Notes: a model not told the origin generated them from the sequence alone. Counted from the stretch's first letter, positions 32,439 through 44,202 are shown. The stretch: DNA of 64,000 nt from Pseudomonas promysalinigenes (GCF_014269025.2 NZ_CP077094.1:4496501-4560500); one strand, 5' to 3'. Numbers and translations are program-made.

Positions 32439-33421
32439 GGCGTAACGCTCCAGCCACCTGGTGGTGCGTGGAAGCGCCAGACGATCGGCCGGTTTTCGCC
32501 ATCGGCACGGTCACCGTTGTTGTTGTCCAGGCCGATCCACGCGCCTTTGGCATCGATCACCAACGCTTCAGCCAGGCCGAACGGCTGATCATAGAGGCGC
32601 TGCGGCACCAAGGCCTCGGCTGCGAACGACCAGCAACGCTCGACCTTGCCATCATTGGCATCACGACGGCATACCCGGTAGGCGTTTCGCTCGAGGGTGA
32701 ACAGCTTGCCTTCGAACCAGGCAAGGTCGGCAAAGTCACGCGACAGCGCACGGGGGTTGGGCATCTGCGCTGGCTGCATTTCGACGCCGGCTTCGCTGAG
32801 CAGCACACAACTGCGCCCGCAGGTCCAAACCGACTGCTGGCGCTCGATGGCCACCAGCCCCCGGCGTTCACGCTCGGCTGCAAGCCACAGACGGTCACCT
32901 GCCGGACTGATGGCCAAACCCTCGAACAACGCATTGAAATTGAGCAGCATGCCACTGGCACGGGCCTGGCGCACCATTGCCGGGTCGATCCTCAACCAGC
33001 TCGGCTCACCCTCGGTCGGCAGTTGCAGCACCGCGGCGTGGGCTTCGCTGACCAGATAGAGGTTGCCCGCCTGGTCACAGGTGATGCCTTCATAATCCAG
33101 TTCGCCACCCCGGATGTAGGACGCCGCCCAGTTTCGCGACTTCAACCCCCACGGCAGGCCGCTTTCGGGCACCGGCGGTGGCGTGAATGTCAGCGGCTGG
33201 GCGCGCCAGACGGCGTTCTGCTGGTCAAAGCGGTAGATGCGATCGTCATCACGATCGGAAACACCCCAAAGCCCACCACGGCATGCAGCCAGGCCAGACA
33301 AGTTGCCGCCGCGCATGCCCTCGATAGGGTGCTCGGAGGCCAACTTGAGTTCAGGCCAGTTGGCAGCCAGGCTCGGCAAGGCCACCAGCGTTAGACAGGC
33401 CGCGACCAGCAGACGGATCAA
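32435..33421 (-). CDS. Secreted esterase/phytase-like beta-propeller protein
   Basis: A 328-residue exported protein with a signal peptide cleaved near AANWP (about 20). The body fits the esterase-like activity of phytase family (COG4246): LSGLAACRGGLWGVSDRDDDRIY at the N-terminus, then GELDYEGITCD, FEGLAISPAGDRLWL and AWIGLDNN. The family is a beta-propeller of uncertain substrate. The start is TTG at 33421, which overlaps the parE stop (TTGA) and has GAGG 7 nt upstream inside parE. Confidence 0.82.
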
Positions 33422-35322
33422 ACCTGTACCTCAGCCAGATTGCCTTTGGTTTCCAGCCAGCTCTTGCGGTCGCCTGCGCGCTTCTTGGCCAGCAGCATAT
33501 CCATGATTTCGGTGGTGCTCTGTACATCGTCCAAGGTCAGCTGGACCAGGCGCCGGGTGTTCGGGTCCATGGTCGTTTCACGCAGCTGCGGCGGGTTCAT
33601 CTCACCGAGGCCCTTGAAGCGGGTAACCTGCGGTTTGCCGCGCTTCTTCTCGGCCACCAGGCGGTCGAGGATACCGTCACGCTCGGCTTCATCCAGGGCG
33701 TAGTAAATTTCCTTGCCCAAGTCGATGCGATACAGCGGCGGCATGGCCACGTAGATGTGGCCGGCCTCGATCAACGGGCGGAAGTGCTGGACAAACAGGG
33801 CGCATAGCAAGGTGGCGATGTGCAAGCCGTCGGAGTCGGCGTCGGCGAGGATGCAGATCTTGCCGTAACGCAGCTGCGACAGATCGGCCGCTCCAGGGTC
33901 TACACCGATCGCCACGGCGATGTTATGCACCTCCTGGCTGGCCAGCACCTCGCCGCCGTCCACCTCCCAGGTGTTGAGGATCTTGCCGCGCAGCGGCAGG
34001 ATGGCCTGGAACTCCTTGTCACGCGCCTGCTTGGCCGAACCACCGGCCGAATCACCCTCCACCAGGAACAGCTCGGCACGCATTGGGTCCTGCCCTGCGC
34101 AATCGGCCAGCTTGCCAGGCAACGCGGGGCCTTGGGTGATGCGCTTGCGCTCGACCTTCTTGCTGGCCTTCAAGCGCCGGCCGGCGTTGCTGATGGCAAG
34201 TTCCGCCAGCTGCATGCCAAGCTCAGGGTGGGCGTTGAGCCACAGGCTGAACGCGTCCTTGACCACACCGGAGACGAACGCCGCAGCCTCGCGGGATGAC
34301 AGACGCTCCTTGGTCTGGCCAGAGAACTGGGGCTCCTGCATCTTCATCGAGAGCACAAAGGTGATGCGCTCCCAGACGTCTTCAGGCGCCAGCTTCACCC
34401 CGCGAGGCAGCAAGTTGCGGAACTCGCAGAATTCGCGCATGGCATCGAGCAAGCCTTGGCGCAGACCGTTGACGTGGGTACCGCCCTGGGCGGTGGGAAT
34501 CAGGTTGACATAGCTTTCCTGAACGCTGTCACCGCCCTCGGGCAGCCACAGCAGCGCCCAGTCCACGGCCTCCTTGTTACCTGCCAGGCTGCCGCAGAAT
34601 GGCTCGTCAGGCAGGCGCTGGAACTCGCTGACAGAATCGACCAGGTAAGAGCGCAGGCCGTCTTCGTAATGCCACTCGACCTTTTCACCGCTGGCTTTGT
34701 CTTCGAAGCTGACCAGCAGGCCTGGGCACAGTACGGCCTTGGCCTTGAGTACATGCTTGAGCCGGCTGATGGAGAACTTCGCGGAATCGAAGTACTTCGG
34801 GTCGGGGCTGAAATACACACTGGTACCGGTGTTGCGCTTGCCGACCGTGCCGACCACTTCCAGCTCACTGGCCTTAAAGCCGTCGGCAAAGGTCATCTGG
34901 TATTCGTTGCCGTCGCGTTTTACACGCACGCGCACTTGGGTCGAAAGGGCATTGACCACCGAAATACCCACGCCATGCAGGCCGCCGGAGAACTGGTAGT
35001 TCTTGTTGGAGAACTTGCCACCAGCATGCAGCTTGGTGAGGATCAGTTCGACCCCTGACACACCCTCCTCAGGGTGGATATCCACCGGCATGCCACGGCC
35101 GTCGTCGCTGACCTCCAAGGAATGATCAGCGTGCAGGATGACCTGCACCGAACGGGCGTGACCGGCCAGGGCTTCGTCGACACTGTTGTCGATGACTTCC
35201 TGGGCCAGGTGGTTGGGCCGGCTGGTATCGGTATACATACCCGGGCGTTTACGCACCGGGTCGAGGCCGGAGAGGACTTCGATGGCGTCTGCGTTATAAG
35301 CGCTAGCGCTGGGATTGGCCAT
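33418..35322 (-). CDS. parE: DNA topoisomerase IV subunit B
   Basis: The ATPase subunit of topoisomerase IV. The 634-residue protein has the GHKL motifs (VIDNSVDEALAG, DDGRGMPVDIH, GGLHGVGISVVNALS), the transducer, and the TOPRIM motif EGDSAGGSAKQARDKEFQA with the PLRGKILN segment. It starts 36 bp upstream of a second strand-aligned block led by nudF. Its stop overlaps the next gene start. Confidence 0.97.
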   Translation of the reverse strand: MANPSASAYNADAIEVLSGLDPVRKRPGMYTDTSRPNHLAQEVIDNSVDEALAGHARSVQVILHADHSLEVSDDGRGMPVDIHPEEGVSGVELILTKLHAGGKFSNKNYQFSGGLHGVGISVVNALSTQVRVRVKRDGNEYQMTFADGFKASELEVVGTVGKRNTGTSVYFSPDPKYFDSAKFSISRLKHVLKAKAVLCPGLLVSFEDKASGEKVEWHYEDGLRSYLVDSVSEFQRLPDEPFCGSLAGNKEAVDWALLWLPEGGDSVQESYVNLIPTAQGGTHVNGLRQGLLDAMREFCEFRNLLPRGVKLAPEDVWERITFVLSMKMQEPQFSGQTKERLSSREAAAFVSGVVKDAFSLWLNAHPELGMQLAELAISNAGRRLKASKKVERKRITQGPALPGKLADCAGQDPMRAELFLVEGDSAGGSAKQARDKEFQAILPLRGKILNTWEVDGGEVLASQEVHNIAVAIGVDPGAADLSQLRYGKICILADADSDGLHIATLLCALFVQHFRPLIEAGHIYVAMPPLYRIDLGKEIYYALDEAERDGILDRLVAEKKRGKPQVTRFKGLGEMNPPQLRETTMDPNTRRLVQLTLDDVQSTTEIMDMLLAKKRAGDRKSWLETKGNLAEVQV

Positions 35323-35357
35323 GGGTTCTCGTCGTCAGTCTGGTGAATGCAAAAAGA

Positions 35358-35966
35358 TCAAAATACAGAAAAATCGAGCGCCGCATACTGCTGCCGGGCA
35401 ATGCCAGCGAACGCCAGCAGCCCGGGCAACTGCTCAGCGAAGCCTTGGTAACTGTGGTCGCCACCGGCCTGAATGCGCAGGGCGCACGCCCGGTAGTACT
35501 GCTGGGCATGGCGGTAGTCCAGGGTTTCGTCGGCGGTCTGCAACCACACCTGATAGCGGCCTGGCTCGGTCGGAGCCGGTACTTCGAGCTCGGCCAACGC
35601 CTGCACATGGTCCAGGGTCAGCTCCCAGGCCTGGCCCGTGTAATGGTTGCGCTGGGTACCCAGGTAACCGTCAAACCGGGTGTGGGGAGTGACCGCCGGA
35701 TTGACCAGCAGCGCCTTGAGCCCATGGCGCTCGGCCAGGTGCGTGGCATAGTAGCCGCCGAGCGAACTGCCTACCAGCAGGGGCGCCCCGAGTTCGGCGA
35801 TGGCAGCTTCGAGCTGGATCATGGCCTGGCGCGGGTGGTGGTGCAGGTCCGGGATGCGCAGCTGCTGCGACAGGCCCATCTGCTGCATGGCAGCCGCCAG
35901 CTGGCGCGCCTTGGTGGACTGTGCCGAACTGTTGAAGCCATGGATATAGAGGATGGAACCCGACAT
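35358..35966 (-). CDS. yqiA: YqiA family esterase
   Basis: A 202-residue alpha/beta hydrolase. YIHGFNSS near the N-terminus and the nucleophile elbow GSSLGGYYAT (about 66-75) are diagnostic of YqiA/UPF0227, a small esterase for acyl-CoA or short esters in E. coli. The start at 35966 has a GGGGG site. It sits in nudF-yqiB-cpdA-yqiA-parE, the same order as in E. coli. A gap of 145 bp separates it from cpdA; I see nothing certain in that gap. Confidence 0.9.
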   Translation of the reverse strand: MSGSILYIHGFNSSAQSTKARQLAAAMQQMGLSQQLRIPDLHHHPRQAMIQLEAAIAELGAPLLVGSSLGGYYATHLAERHGLKALLVNPAVTPHTRFDGYLGTQRNHYTGQAWELTLDHVQALAELEVPAPTEPGRYQVWLQTADETLDYRHAQQYYRACALRIQAGGDHSYQGFAEQLPGLLAFAGIARQQYAALDFSVF

Positions 35967-36111
35967 GCTGCCCCCGAAATCTGCGGCTTCGCGCCCATTG
36001 ATACGGGCGCAGGGACGCGCAGTGTAGCGTGTTCGCCGGGTTTTGGCGCTGGATGGCCTATTTCGCAACACTTTCATCCGGCAGCCGGCGCGATTGCTCG
36101 CCCCCACTGTA

Positions 36112-36915
36112 TCAATAGCCTGGGCTGTCGAAATCCAGCTGCACGGTAAAGTCAGTGGCCCGTTGCACGCCGGTTTCCAAGCGCCCATCGGCATGCAGGC
36201 GCAGCCAGCGATACCCCGGTTGCTCTTCGCTGACCTTGAAAGCCTCACTGCCCGCCGCAAACTGGATGCAGGTCGACGGCGTAGCCAGCAAGCGCAAGCC
36301 GTCACGCCGTTCATCCCACGGCTGATGGATATGCCCCCAGAGCAAGGCCTTTACCTGTGGGTGGCTGCGCAGGCGCTGCAACAGTTGATCGGCATTGCGC
36401 AACCCAATCGGGGCTATCCAGGCGCAACCCACATCTACCGGCTGATGGTGGCAGCACACCAGGCAATAGCGCTCGCCGGCCGTGGCCAGCGCGTCATCGA
36501 GGATCGACAGCTGGTCCTGGGCAAGCAAACCGTGGGTGGCCCCTGGCACCGCCGAGTTCAGCATCACTACCCGCCAACGGCCAACATCGGTGACCGATTG
36601 CACGAGCTCTGGCGCCACTTCGGCCATGAGCCTGGCTTCGTCGTGGTTTCCCGCAAGCCACCGGGTAGGCGCGGCGATTTCCCCGGTCAATTGGCGAAAG
36701 GCTTCATACGACGCCACACTGCCGTCCTGGGACAGGTCGCCCGTACAGAGCAACAGGTCGACGCACGGCTGTTCCCTGCGGACCTGTGCAACCACATGGC
36801 GCAGGCTCTCACGGGTATTGAGACCGAGCATGGTGCCCGCCGGGCTGGCGAACAAATGGGCGTCGGTCAGTTGCACCACGTGCACGGGTGCTGGGCAGGG
36901 GTCTGGGTGCGGCAA
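36112..36915 (-). CDS. cpdA: 3',5'-cyclic AMP phosphodiesterase
   Basis: CpdA hydrolyses cAMP and so tunes Crp/Vfr-type signalling. The 267-residue protein has the calcineurin-like metallophosphoesterase motifs in order: QLTDAHLF (about 15), CTGDLSQDG, GNHDE, CHHQPVD, and GHIHQ. The start is TTG at 36915 with GGAGGAG about 7 nt upstream. Confidence 0.92.
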   Translation of the reverse strand: MPHPDPCPAPVHVVQLTDAHLFASPAGTMLGLNTRESLRHVVAQVRREQPCVDLLLCTGDLSQDGSVASYEAFRQLTGEIAAPTRWLAGNHDEARLMAEVAPELVQSVTDVGRWRVVMLNSAVPGATHGLLAQDQLSILDDALATAGERYCLVCCHHQPVDVGCAWIAPIGLRNADQLLQRLRSHPQVKALLWGHIHQPWDERRDGLRLLATPSTCIQFAAGSEAFKVSEEQPGYRWLRLHADGRLETGVQRATDFTVQLDFDSPGY

Positions 36916-37000
36916 CGGCCGTCTCCTCCAACAGGTACTGCACCGATTATGAGCCCGCGCTGGCGGCGAGCAAACACTCGCTGGCGAAGCGGATCACATT

Positions 37001-37447
37001 TCAGCGCACACTTGCCAGTTCATGGCCGCAGGCCAGGCAGTGGCTGAGCCATTCACCCAGAAACAGATTGAGCTGCGCCTTTTCGTCCGGCTGGTGCATG
37101 GCCTTGTTGGGGTACGGGTAAATGCTGCGCAGGCGCCGGGTATGCTCGGCGCTGATCACCTCGGCCATGCGCGCATCGTGATACACCTGCACCTCCAGCT
37201 GCGGCACCGGCAGCCATGGCAGGCTGTGCTCCTGGCGCACGCGCACGGTGGTGGTGTATGGGCAAGCCAACAGCACATCGAGCACTAGCACACCCAGCAT
37301 CTGGTCACCCTGGGTCATGCCAATGCGCCGGGAACTCTGCGTTGTACGCATATCGGGCAGCAGGCGCATGAGCCGGGCGTAGTTGGCCTCGCAGGCTGCC
37401 TGCAGCCCGGCCAGATCGACCCGATAACGCTCACGCAAAAGGTTCAC
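37001..37447 (-). CDS. yqiB: DUF1249 family protein YqiB
   Basis: A 148-residue cytoplasmic protein of the DUF1249/YqiB family (YARLMRLLPDM, RQEHSLPWLPVPQLEVQVYHDARMAEV, YPYPNKAMHQPDEKAQLN). Function is unknown, but it is kept beside nudF and cpdA across gammaproteobacteria. The GTG at 37447 overlaps the nudF stop as GTGA and has GAGG 9 nt upstream, so it is preferred to the GTG at 37453. Confidence 0.9.
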   Translation of the reverse strand: MNLLRERYRVDLAGLQAACEANYARLMRLLPDMRTTQSSRRIGMTQGDQMLGVLVLDVLLACPYTTTVRVRQEHSLPWLPVPQLEVQVYHDARMAEVISAEHTRRLRSIYPYPNKAMHQPDEKAQLNLFLGEWLSHCLACGHELASVR

Positions 37448-38061
37448 TTCCACATACCTCGAACTTCATCTTTGTTCAGCGCCAGCCACTGCAGGCCGAT
37501 GATGGTCGCCGCGTTGCAGATGCGCCCGTCACGCACTGCCTGTAGCGCATCTTCGAACGACCAGACCCGCACGCGAATGTCCTCGCCCTCTTCTTCGAGC
37601 CCATGCAGGCCCCCGGCGCTTTCGCTGCTGCAACGCCCCAGAAACAGGTGAACGTACTCATCGCTACCACCAGGAGAGGGGAAGTAGCGAGTCATGGGCC
37701 ACAAGGCGCTGAAACTCAGCCCCGCCTCTTCTTCGGCTTCGCGATGGGCGACTTCTTCCGGTTGCTCGTCCTTGTCGATCAGCCCGGCGACCATTTCGAT
37801 CAGCCAAGGGTTATCGATTTTTTCCAGAGCGCCCACGCGAAACTGCTCGATCAACACCACCTCGTCGCGCAGCGGGTCGTAGGGCAGTACGCACACTGCG
37901 TCGTGGCGCACGAACAGTTCACGGCTGATCTCGCGGCCCATGCCGCCAGCGAACAGTTCGTGGCGCAGCTGCACTTTGTCGAGTTTGTAAAAGCCCTTGA
38001 AACAGTTTGCCCGGTTGACGATCTCGACCGCCTTGGGCACCGAATTCAACGTATCTGTCAT
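37444..38061 (-). CDS. nudF: ADP-ribose pyrophosphatase
   Basis: NudF splits ADP-ribose to AMP and ribose-5-phosphate and related sugar nucleotides. The 205-residue protein carries a full Nudix box at about 94-116 (from GLIDKDE through REAEEEAGL). The start at 38061 has GGGGG 5 nt upstream; an ATG at 38073 is possible. First gene of the leftward group ending at parC. Confidence 0.95.
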   Translation of the reverse strand: MTDTLNSVPKAVEIVNRANCFKGFYKLDKVQLRHELFAGGMGREISRELFVRHDAVCVLPYDPLRDEVVLIEQFRVGALEKIDNPWLIEMVAGLIDKDEQPEEVAHREAEEEAGLSFSALWPMTRYFPSPGGSDEYVHLFLGRCSSESAGGLHGLEEEGEDIRVRVWSFEDALQAVRDGRICNAATIIGLQWLALNKDEVRGMWK

Positions 38062-38247
38062 TGCAACCCCCATCTACCTCGAATACCGCATCGCGCCATC
38101 CTACTCTGCACGCTTGCGCGTTTCACCCCTTTCCGGCAACCGTTCGCACACTCGGGACAGTACGTCTTCACTCTGTTAGCTTAGTGGCGAACCGAAGGCC
38201 GCGCAGACGGTCATAGTCCGACTTTTCCCTGTTCTGCAAGGATCATC

Positions 38248-38994
38248 ATGACACTCGTCAAACTGACTTCCGTGGCCGTGCTGGCACTCGCTCTGGGCGC
38301 CTGCCAGAGCCTGTTCGCGCCCAACTACCGGACCCCGCTGGAGGTCAAGCGTGATGCCTGGGAGCACGTCAAGCCCGGCTGCAGCGCCAGCGACTGCCCG
38401 CTGGTGAACATCGACACCGTTCATTTCCCGGCCCAGCCCAAGCTCGACGCCATTGTCGAAAAACGCCTGCTGCAACTGACCGAAGACAATCAGCATGGCA
38501 CCGCGCCAAGCTCCCTGCAGGCCTACGAGCAGCAATACCTGGCCAGTGCCGACAAACGCAACAGCAGCTACTTGCAAGCCAAGGTACGCGAGCAGCATGA
38601 CGGGCTGGTGATCATCGAGCTGTCCAGCTACCTGGACAGTGGCGGCGCCCACGGTATGCCGGGGCGCGGTTTCATCAACTACTCGCGCAAGCTGGATAAG
38701 GTCCTGACCCTGCAGGACATGCTGGTGCCAGGCCAGGAGCAAGCCTTCTGGAAGACCGTCGAGGAGTCCCACCGCGCCTGGCTGATCAGCGTTGGCATGG
38801 ACAAGGATGCCGAGTTCGTCAAGACCTGGCCATTCAAGCGCTCGCCACACATCGCCTTGACCTACGGCGCAGTCGTGGTGAAGTACGAGGTGTATGCCAT
38901 TGCGCCCTATTCCATGGGCCACGTCGAACTGAAAATCCCCTATCCGCGCCTGAACGGCATCCTCAAGCCCGAGCTATTTCCCGGCCGCGGCTGA
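38248..38994 (+). CDS. RsiV-like DUF3298 lipoprotein
   Basis: A 248-residue lipoprotein with signal peptide and lipobox LGAC (Cys19). The body resembles the DUF4163/DUF3298 pair seen in RsiV (LQAKVREQHDGLVIIELSSYLDSGGAHG, then LTLQDMLVPG and SPHIALTYGAVVVKYEVYAIAPYSMG). Gram-positive RsiV is an anti-sigma factor that binds lysozyme, but here there is no sigma-factor partner and no N-terminal anti-sigma region. The ribosome site AAGGA is good. The 3' end overlaps convergent cytX by 32 bp. Confidence 0.82.
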   Translation: MTLVKLTSVAVLALALGACQSLFAPNYRTPLEVKRDAWEHVKPGCSASDCPLVNIDTVHFPAQPKLDAIVEKRLLQLTEDNQHGTAPSSLQAYEQQYLASADKRNSSYLQAKVREQHDGLVIIELSSYLDSGGAHGMPGRGFINYSRKLDKVLTLQDMLVPGQEQAFWKTVEESHRAWLISVGMDKDAEFVKTWPFKRSPHIALTYGAVVVKYEVYAIAPYSMGHVELKIPYPRLNGILKPELFPGRG

Positions 38995-40246
38995 AGCTCA
39001 GCAGCCCGTGCAAGCTACCTGCCAGCAACAGTGCTGGCAGGGTAGCGCCCAGCTCTGGCGCCTTGGCGGCGATCAGGTGATAGGCCACCACGCCCACAAC
39101 CCAAGCCACCAGCGCCTGCCAGTGCAACCCCTCGACCTGGGCGGGCAGGCGCCGCCGACGGATCACGTAGTGGTCCATCAGCACGACGCCGAACAACGGT
39201 GCGAACACCGAGCCGATCAACAGCAGGAAGTTCTCGTACTGGGCCAATGGCGCCAGCAGGGCGATCAAGGTGCACAGCACGCCGATAGCCAACGCCAGGT
39301 GCTCTACCTTGAGCGGCAGCAACACACCAGTTGAAACAGCCGCCGAGTGAATGTCGGCGAAGGCTTTTTCCGACTCGTCCAGCAAAATCAGCAGCAGCGG
39401 TATACCCATGCCCGCGCCTGCCAGGGCAAGCAGCAGCGCATTGACCTCACCACTGGCGGCAAATGCCAGGGTGTAGGCCACGCCCAGGCTCATCAGCCAG
39501 GTGTTGCCGATGAAATAGCCAACCACGGTGCCACCGAACACATGCTTGCCATTGCGCGCGAAGCGCGAGTAGTCAGCAATCAGCGGCAACCACGAAAGCG
39601 GCATGGCGATGGCGATGTCGAAGCCCACGGCCAGGGACATCGAACCGTCCCCGGCGCGGTTCCACAATTGCCCAAGGTCGGCCTTGGCGAACAGGTTCCA
39701 GGTCAGCCACAGGCACGCCCCCAGCAACAGCCAGATCCCCCAGGCGCGCAACACCTTGCGCACGAACGCCAAGGGCCCGCTGACCGCCAACAAGGTGGCC
39801 AAGGCGCCGAAGCACAGGGTCCAGAGCATCGGGCTGTTCCAGGCACTGTCTTCACCGAATGCCCGCGCGCCCAGCAGGCTTGCGGCATCGCGCATGACGA
39901 TGATCTCGAAGGCTCCCCAACCCACCAATTGCAGCAGGTTGAGCAGAGCCGGAAGGCGTGCGCCGTGGCGGCCCAGGCTCAGTTTCAGGGTACCCATGGC
40001 CGACAGGCCGGTGTCGCTGCCGATGACACCGGCAGCCCCCAGCAGCAGCACACCGACACCGGTGCCCAAGGCAATGGCCAGCACCGCGCCGGCAAGGCCC
40101 AGCCCAGGCGCCAGCATGGCGCCGACCTGTAGCACCATCAGGCCGATGCCCAGGGAGAACCATAGCGAGAAAAGGTCACGGGCACCGAAGATGCGTTGGT
40201 GGGTGGGGACCGGGTGGTCGGGGGAAAATTGGCTTGGGGTGGTCAT
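38963..40246 (-). CDS. cytX: Putative hydroxymethylpyrimidine transporter CytX
   Basis: A 427-residue inner-membrane protein with about 12 hydrophobic segments, belonging to the nucleobase:cation symporter-1 group. The N-terminus IFGARDLFSLWFSLGIGLMV and location next to thiC fit CytX, the proposed importer of the thiamine pyrimidine precursor. It lies 102 bp downstream of thiC on the same strand, so it likely shares riboswitch control through readthrough. The start at 40246 has no strong ribosome site. Confidence 0.82.
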   Translation of the reverse strand: MTTPSQFSPDHPVPTHQRIFGARDLFSLWFSLGIGLMVLQVGAMLAPGLGLAGAVLAIALGTGVGVLLLGAAGVIGSDTGLSAMGTLKLSLGRHGARLPALLNLLQLVGWGAFEIIVMRDAASLLGARAFGEDSAWNSPMLWTLCFGALATLLAVSGPLAFVRKVLRAWGIWLLLGACLWLTWNLFAKADLGQLWNRAGDGSMSLAVGFDIAIAMPLSWLPLIADYSRFARNGKHVFGGTVVGYFIGNTWLMSLGVAYTLAFAASGEVNALLLALAGAGMGIPLLLILLDESEKAFADIHSAAVSTGVLLPLKVEHLALAIGVLCTLIALLAPLAQYENFLLLIGSVFAPLFGVVLMDHYVIRRRRLPAQVEGLHWQALVAWVVGVVAYHLIAAKAPELGATLPALLLAGSLHGLLSFSRGREIARA

Positions 40247-40282
40247 TGTTGTGATCGCCGAAAGTGTTGAGGTATTTGCTGA

Positions 40283-40327
40283 GCCGGCAGGCCTGTTCGC
40301 GGGGTCACCCACGAAGAGCCGGCCGGT
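40283..40327. repeat. REP-like hairpin between thiC and cytX
   Basis: An imperfect inverted repeat with the P. putida REP features: ccggcaggcctgttcgcggg on one side and cacccacgaagagccggcc on the other. It lies in the 102-bp gap between thiC and cytX, where it could stabilise the thiC mRNA or reduce readthrough to cytX. Confidence 0.55.
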
Positions 40328-40348
40328 TCGAGGCAGCTATAAAGCCAG

Positions 40349-42301
<1,953 letters not shown>

Positions 42302-42395
42302 TTAGTGCAGTGCCAGATATGGGGGTGCCTGAAGCTGCATGCAGCTGCGACATTCCCGGACCTGGCACAAGAGGCTCCCCGGGAAGGCGAGCAAT

Positions 42396-42485
42396 CTTGT
42401 TCCCTACGCAGGCGCTAACCTGATCAGGTTCAACGGGATCCGCACCTCTGCGATCTCAGCCTTTGCTTCAAGGCACCCCGACAAG
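42396..42485 (-). promoter_or_regulatory. TPP riboswitch of thiC
   Basis: Read leftward, the element has the conserved THI-box parts in order: CTTGTCGGGGTGCC, GGCTGAGA, GATCCCGTTGAACCTGATC, AGGTTAG and GCGTAGGGAACAAG, with the outer stem CTTGT / ACAAG closing it. The expression platform (42230-42395) holds a stem ttcccgg / ccgggaa (42353-42385) but no T tract, so the switch may act at translation or through Rho. Confidence 0.95.
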
Positions 42486-42494
42486 AACCTGCGC

Positions 42495-42524
42495 AGTCTA
42501 GACTGGTGTGGCCGGTAAAGCCAA
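42495..42524 (-). promoter_or_regulatory. Candidate thiC promoter
   Basis: Read leftward: TTGGCT, 18 nt, TAGACT, a few bases before the riboswitch. The match to sigma-70 consensus is moderate. Confidence 0.35.
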
Positions 42525-42564
42525 GCGGGTAAATGGCCAGGGGGATGAAAGGCAGAGCCTGTGA

Positions 42565-42593
42565 TTGTTGGCAGATGCGCATGGCACTACACT
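42565..42593 (+). promoter_or_regulatory. Candidate tolC promoter
   Basis: TTGTTG, 17 nt, TACACT, 60 bp upstream of the tolC start. The -35 is weak and the -10 is a 4/6 match. Confidence 0.4.
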
Positions 42594-42653
42594 GGCCCAT
42601 CGTTCGATACTCAACAGTTCAGTAATTAAATTTTTCGTACAAGGATTGCCTCT

Positions 42654-44096
42654 ATGCTGCGCAAACTTTCACTGGCAATAGCCGTGTCTTGTGCGTCCAA
42701 TACAGGGGTCTGGGCAGCTGACATGCCCACGACGGTAAAGACCGACCTGGTGAGTGTTTACCAGGAAGCTGTCGACAACAACGCCGATCTTGCTGCCGCA
42801 CGTGCCGATTACGGCGCGCAGAAAGAAGTCGTACCGCAGGCCAGGGCTGGCCTGCTGCCCAACCTTTCGGCCGGCGCCGAGATGCTCAACACCCGCACCA
42901 AAATCGACCAGCCTTCGGCTACGGCCAACCGCAGCGGCAACACGTGGAGCGCTACCCTGGCGCAACCGATCTTCCGCGCCGATCGCTGGTTCCAGCTTCA
43001 GGCTGCTGAAGCGGTCGATGAACAGGCGGCGCTGCAATTGTCGGCCACCGAACAGAACCTGATTCTGCAAACGGCACAAAACTACTTCTCCGTATTGCGT
43101 GCCCAGGACAATCTTGCTGCGACCAAGGCCGAGGAAGCAGCCCTCAAGCGCCAGCTGGACCAATCCAACGAACGCTTCGATGTCGGCCTTTCCGACAAGA
43201 CCGACGTGTTGCAGTCCCAGGCCAGCTACGACACCGCCCGCGCCAACCGGATCATCGCCGAGCGCCAGGTACAGGATGCCTTCGAGGCGTTGGTCACGCT
43301 GACCAACCGCGAATACAGCTCGATCCAGGGCGTGGTGCACACGCTACCGGTCAGGGTGCCGACCCCTAACGACGCCAAAGCCTGGGTGGAAACCGCTGGC
43401 CGCCAGAACCTCAATCTGCTGGCCACCAACTACGCCGTGGCCGCCGCCGAGCAAACCCTGCGCCAGCGCAAGGCCGGCCATGCGCCGACCCTCGATGCCG
43501 TGGCCAAATACCAGAAAGGCGACAACGATAACCTGGGCTTCAACAACCCATCACCGTTCGGCCAGCGCTACAGCGGCGATGTGGAGCAGACCAGCGTCGG
43601 CCTGCAGCTGAACATCCCGATCTATAGCGGTGGCTTGACCAGCTCGCAGGTCCGTGAGGCCTACGCCCGCCTGACCCAGAGCGAGCAGCAGCGCGAAAGT
43701 CTGCGCCGCCAGGTAGTCGAGAACACCCGCAACCTGCATCGCGCGGTGAATACCGACGTGGAACAGGTGCAGGCCCGCAAGCAGTCGATCATCTCCAACC
43801 AGAGCGCGCTGGAGGCCACCGAGATCGGCTACCAGGTTGGCACACGCAACATCGTCGACGTCCTCGACGCACAGCGCCAGCTGTACACATCGGTGCGTGA
43901 CTACAACAACAGCCGCTATGACTACATTCTGGATAACCTGAGCCTGAAACAGGCAGCCGGCACGCTGAGCCCGCAGGATCTGCAGGACCTCAGGCAGTAC
44001 CTGAAACCGGACTACAACCCGGACAAGGACTTCCTACCACCGGACCTGGCGGCGGCGGCGGCGAAAAACTTCGAGCGCAGGCCCTCGACGCCTTGA
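42654..44096 (+). CDS. tolC: TolC family outer-membrane efflux protein
   Basis: The 480-residue outer-membrane channel for tripartite efflux pumps and type I secretion. It has a signal peptide (about 1-21), then two homologous repeats of helical and strand segments (YQEAVDNNADLAAARADYGAQK; later AVAAAEQTLRQRKAGHAPTLDAVA), the turn LNIPIYSGG, and the terminal VGTRNIVDVLDAQRQLY. AAGGA precedes the start. No pump partner genes are adjacent, so it probably serves several systems. Confidence 0.93.
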   Translation: MLRKLSLAIAVSCASNTGVWAADMPTTVKTDLVSVYQEAVDNNADLAAARADYGAQKEVVPQARAGLLPNLSAGAEMLNTRTKIDQPSATANRSGNTWSATLAQPIFRADRWFQLQAAEAVDEQAALQLSATEQNLILQTAQNYFSVLRAQDNLAATKAEEAALKRQLDQSNERFDVGLSDKTDVLQSQASYDTARANRIIAERQVQDAFEALVTLTNREYSSIQGVVHTLPVRVPTPNDAKAWVETAGRQNLNLLATNYAVAAAEQTLRQRKAGHAPTLDAVAKYQKGDNDNLGFNNPSPFGQRYSGDVEQTSVGLQLNIPIYSGGLTSSQVREAYARLTQSEQQRESLRRQVVENTRNLHRAVNTDVEQVQARKQSIISNQSALEATEIGYQVGTRNIVDVLDAQRQLYTSVRDYNNSRYDYILDNLSLKQAAGTLSPQDLQDLRQYLKPDYNPDKDFLPPDLAAAAAKNFERRPSTP

Positions 44097-44109
44097 AAGG
44101 TATCGCCCA

Positions 44110-44161
44110 GGCCAACCCTCCTGACTAGTATTTCTGTCAGTTTCGCATGCTGGCCTTTTTT
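44110..44161 (+). terminator. Probable terminator after tolC
   Basis: The outer stem ggcca / tggcc encloses an inner stem ctgac / gtcag and is followed by six T residues. It lies 13 bp past the tolC stop. Confidence 0.55.
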
Positions 44162-44202
44162 CATAGCGTAGTGGCTGACCCACCGCTTGGAGAGAGGCCA
44201 GC

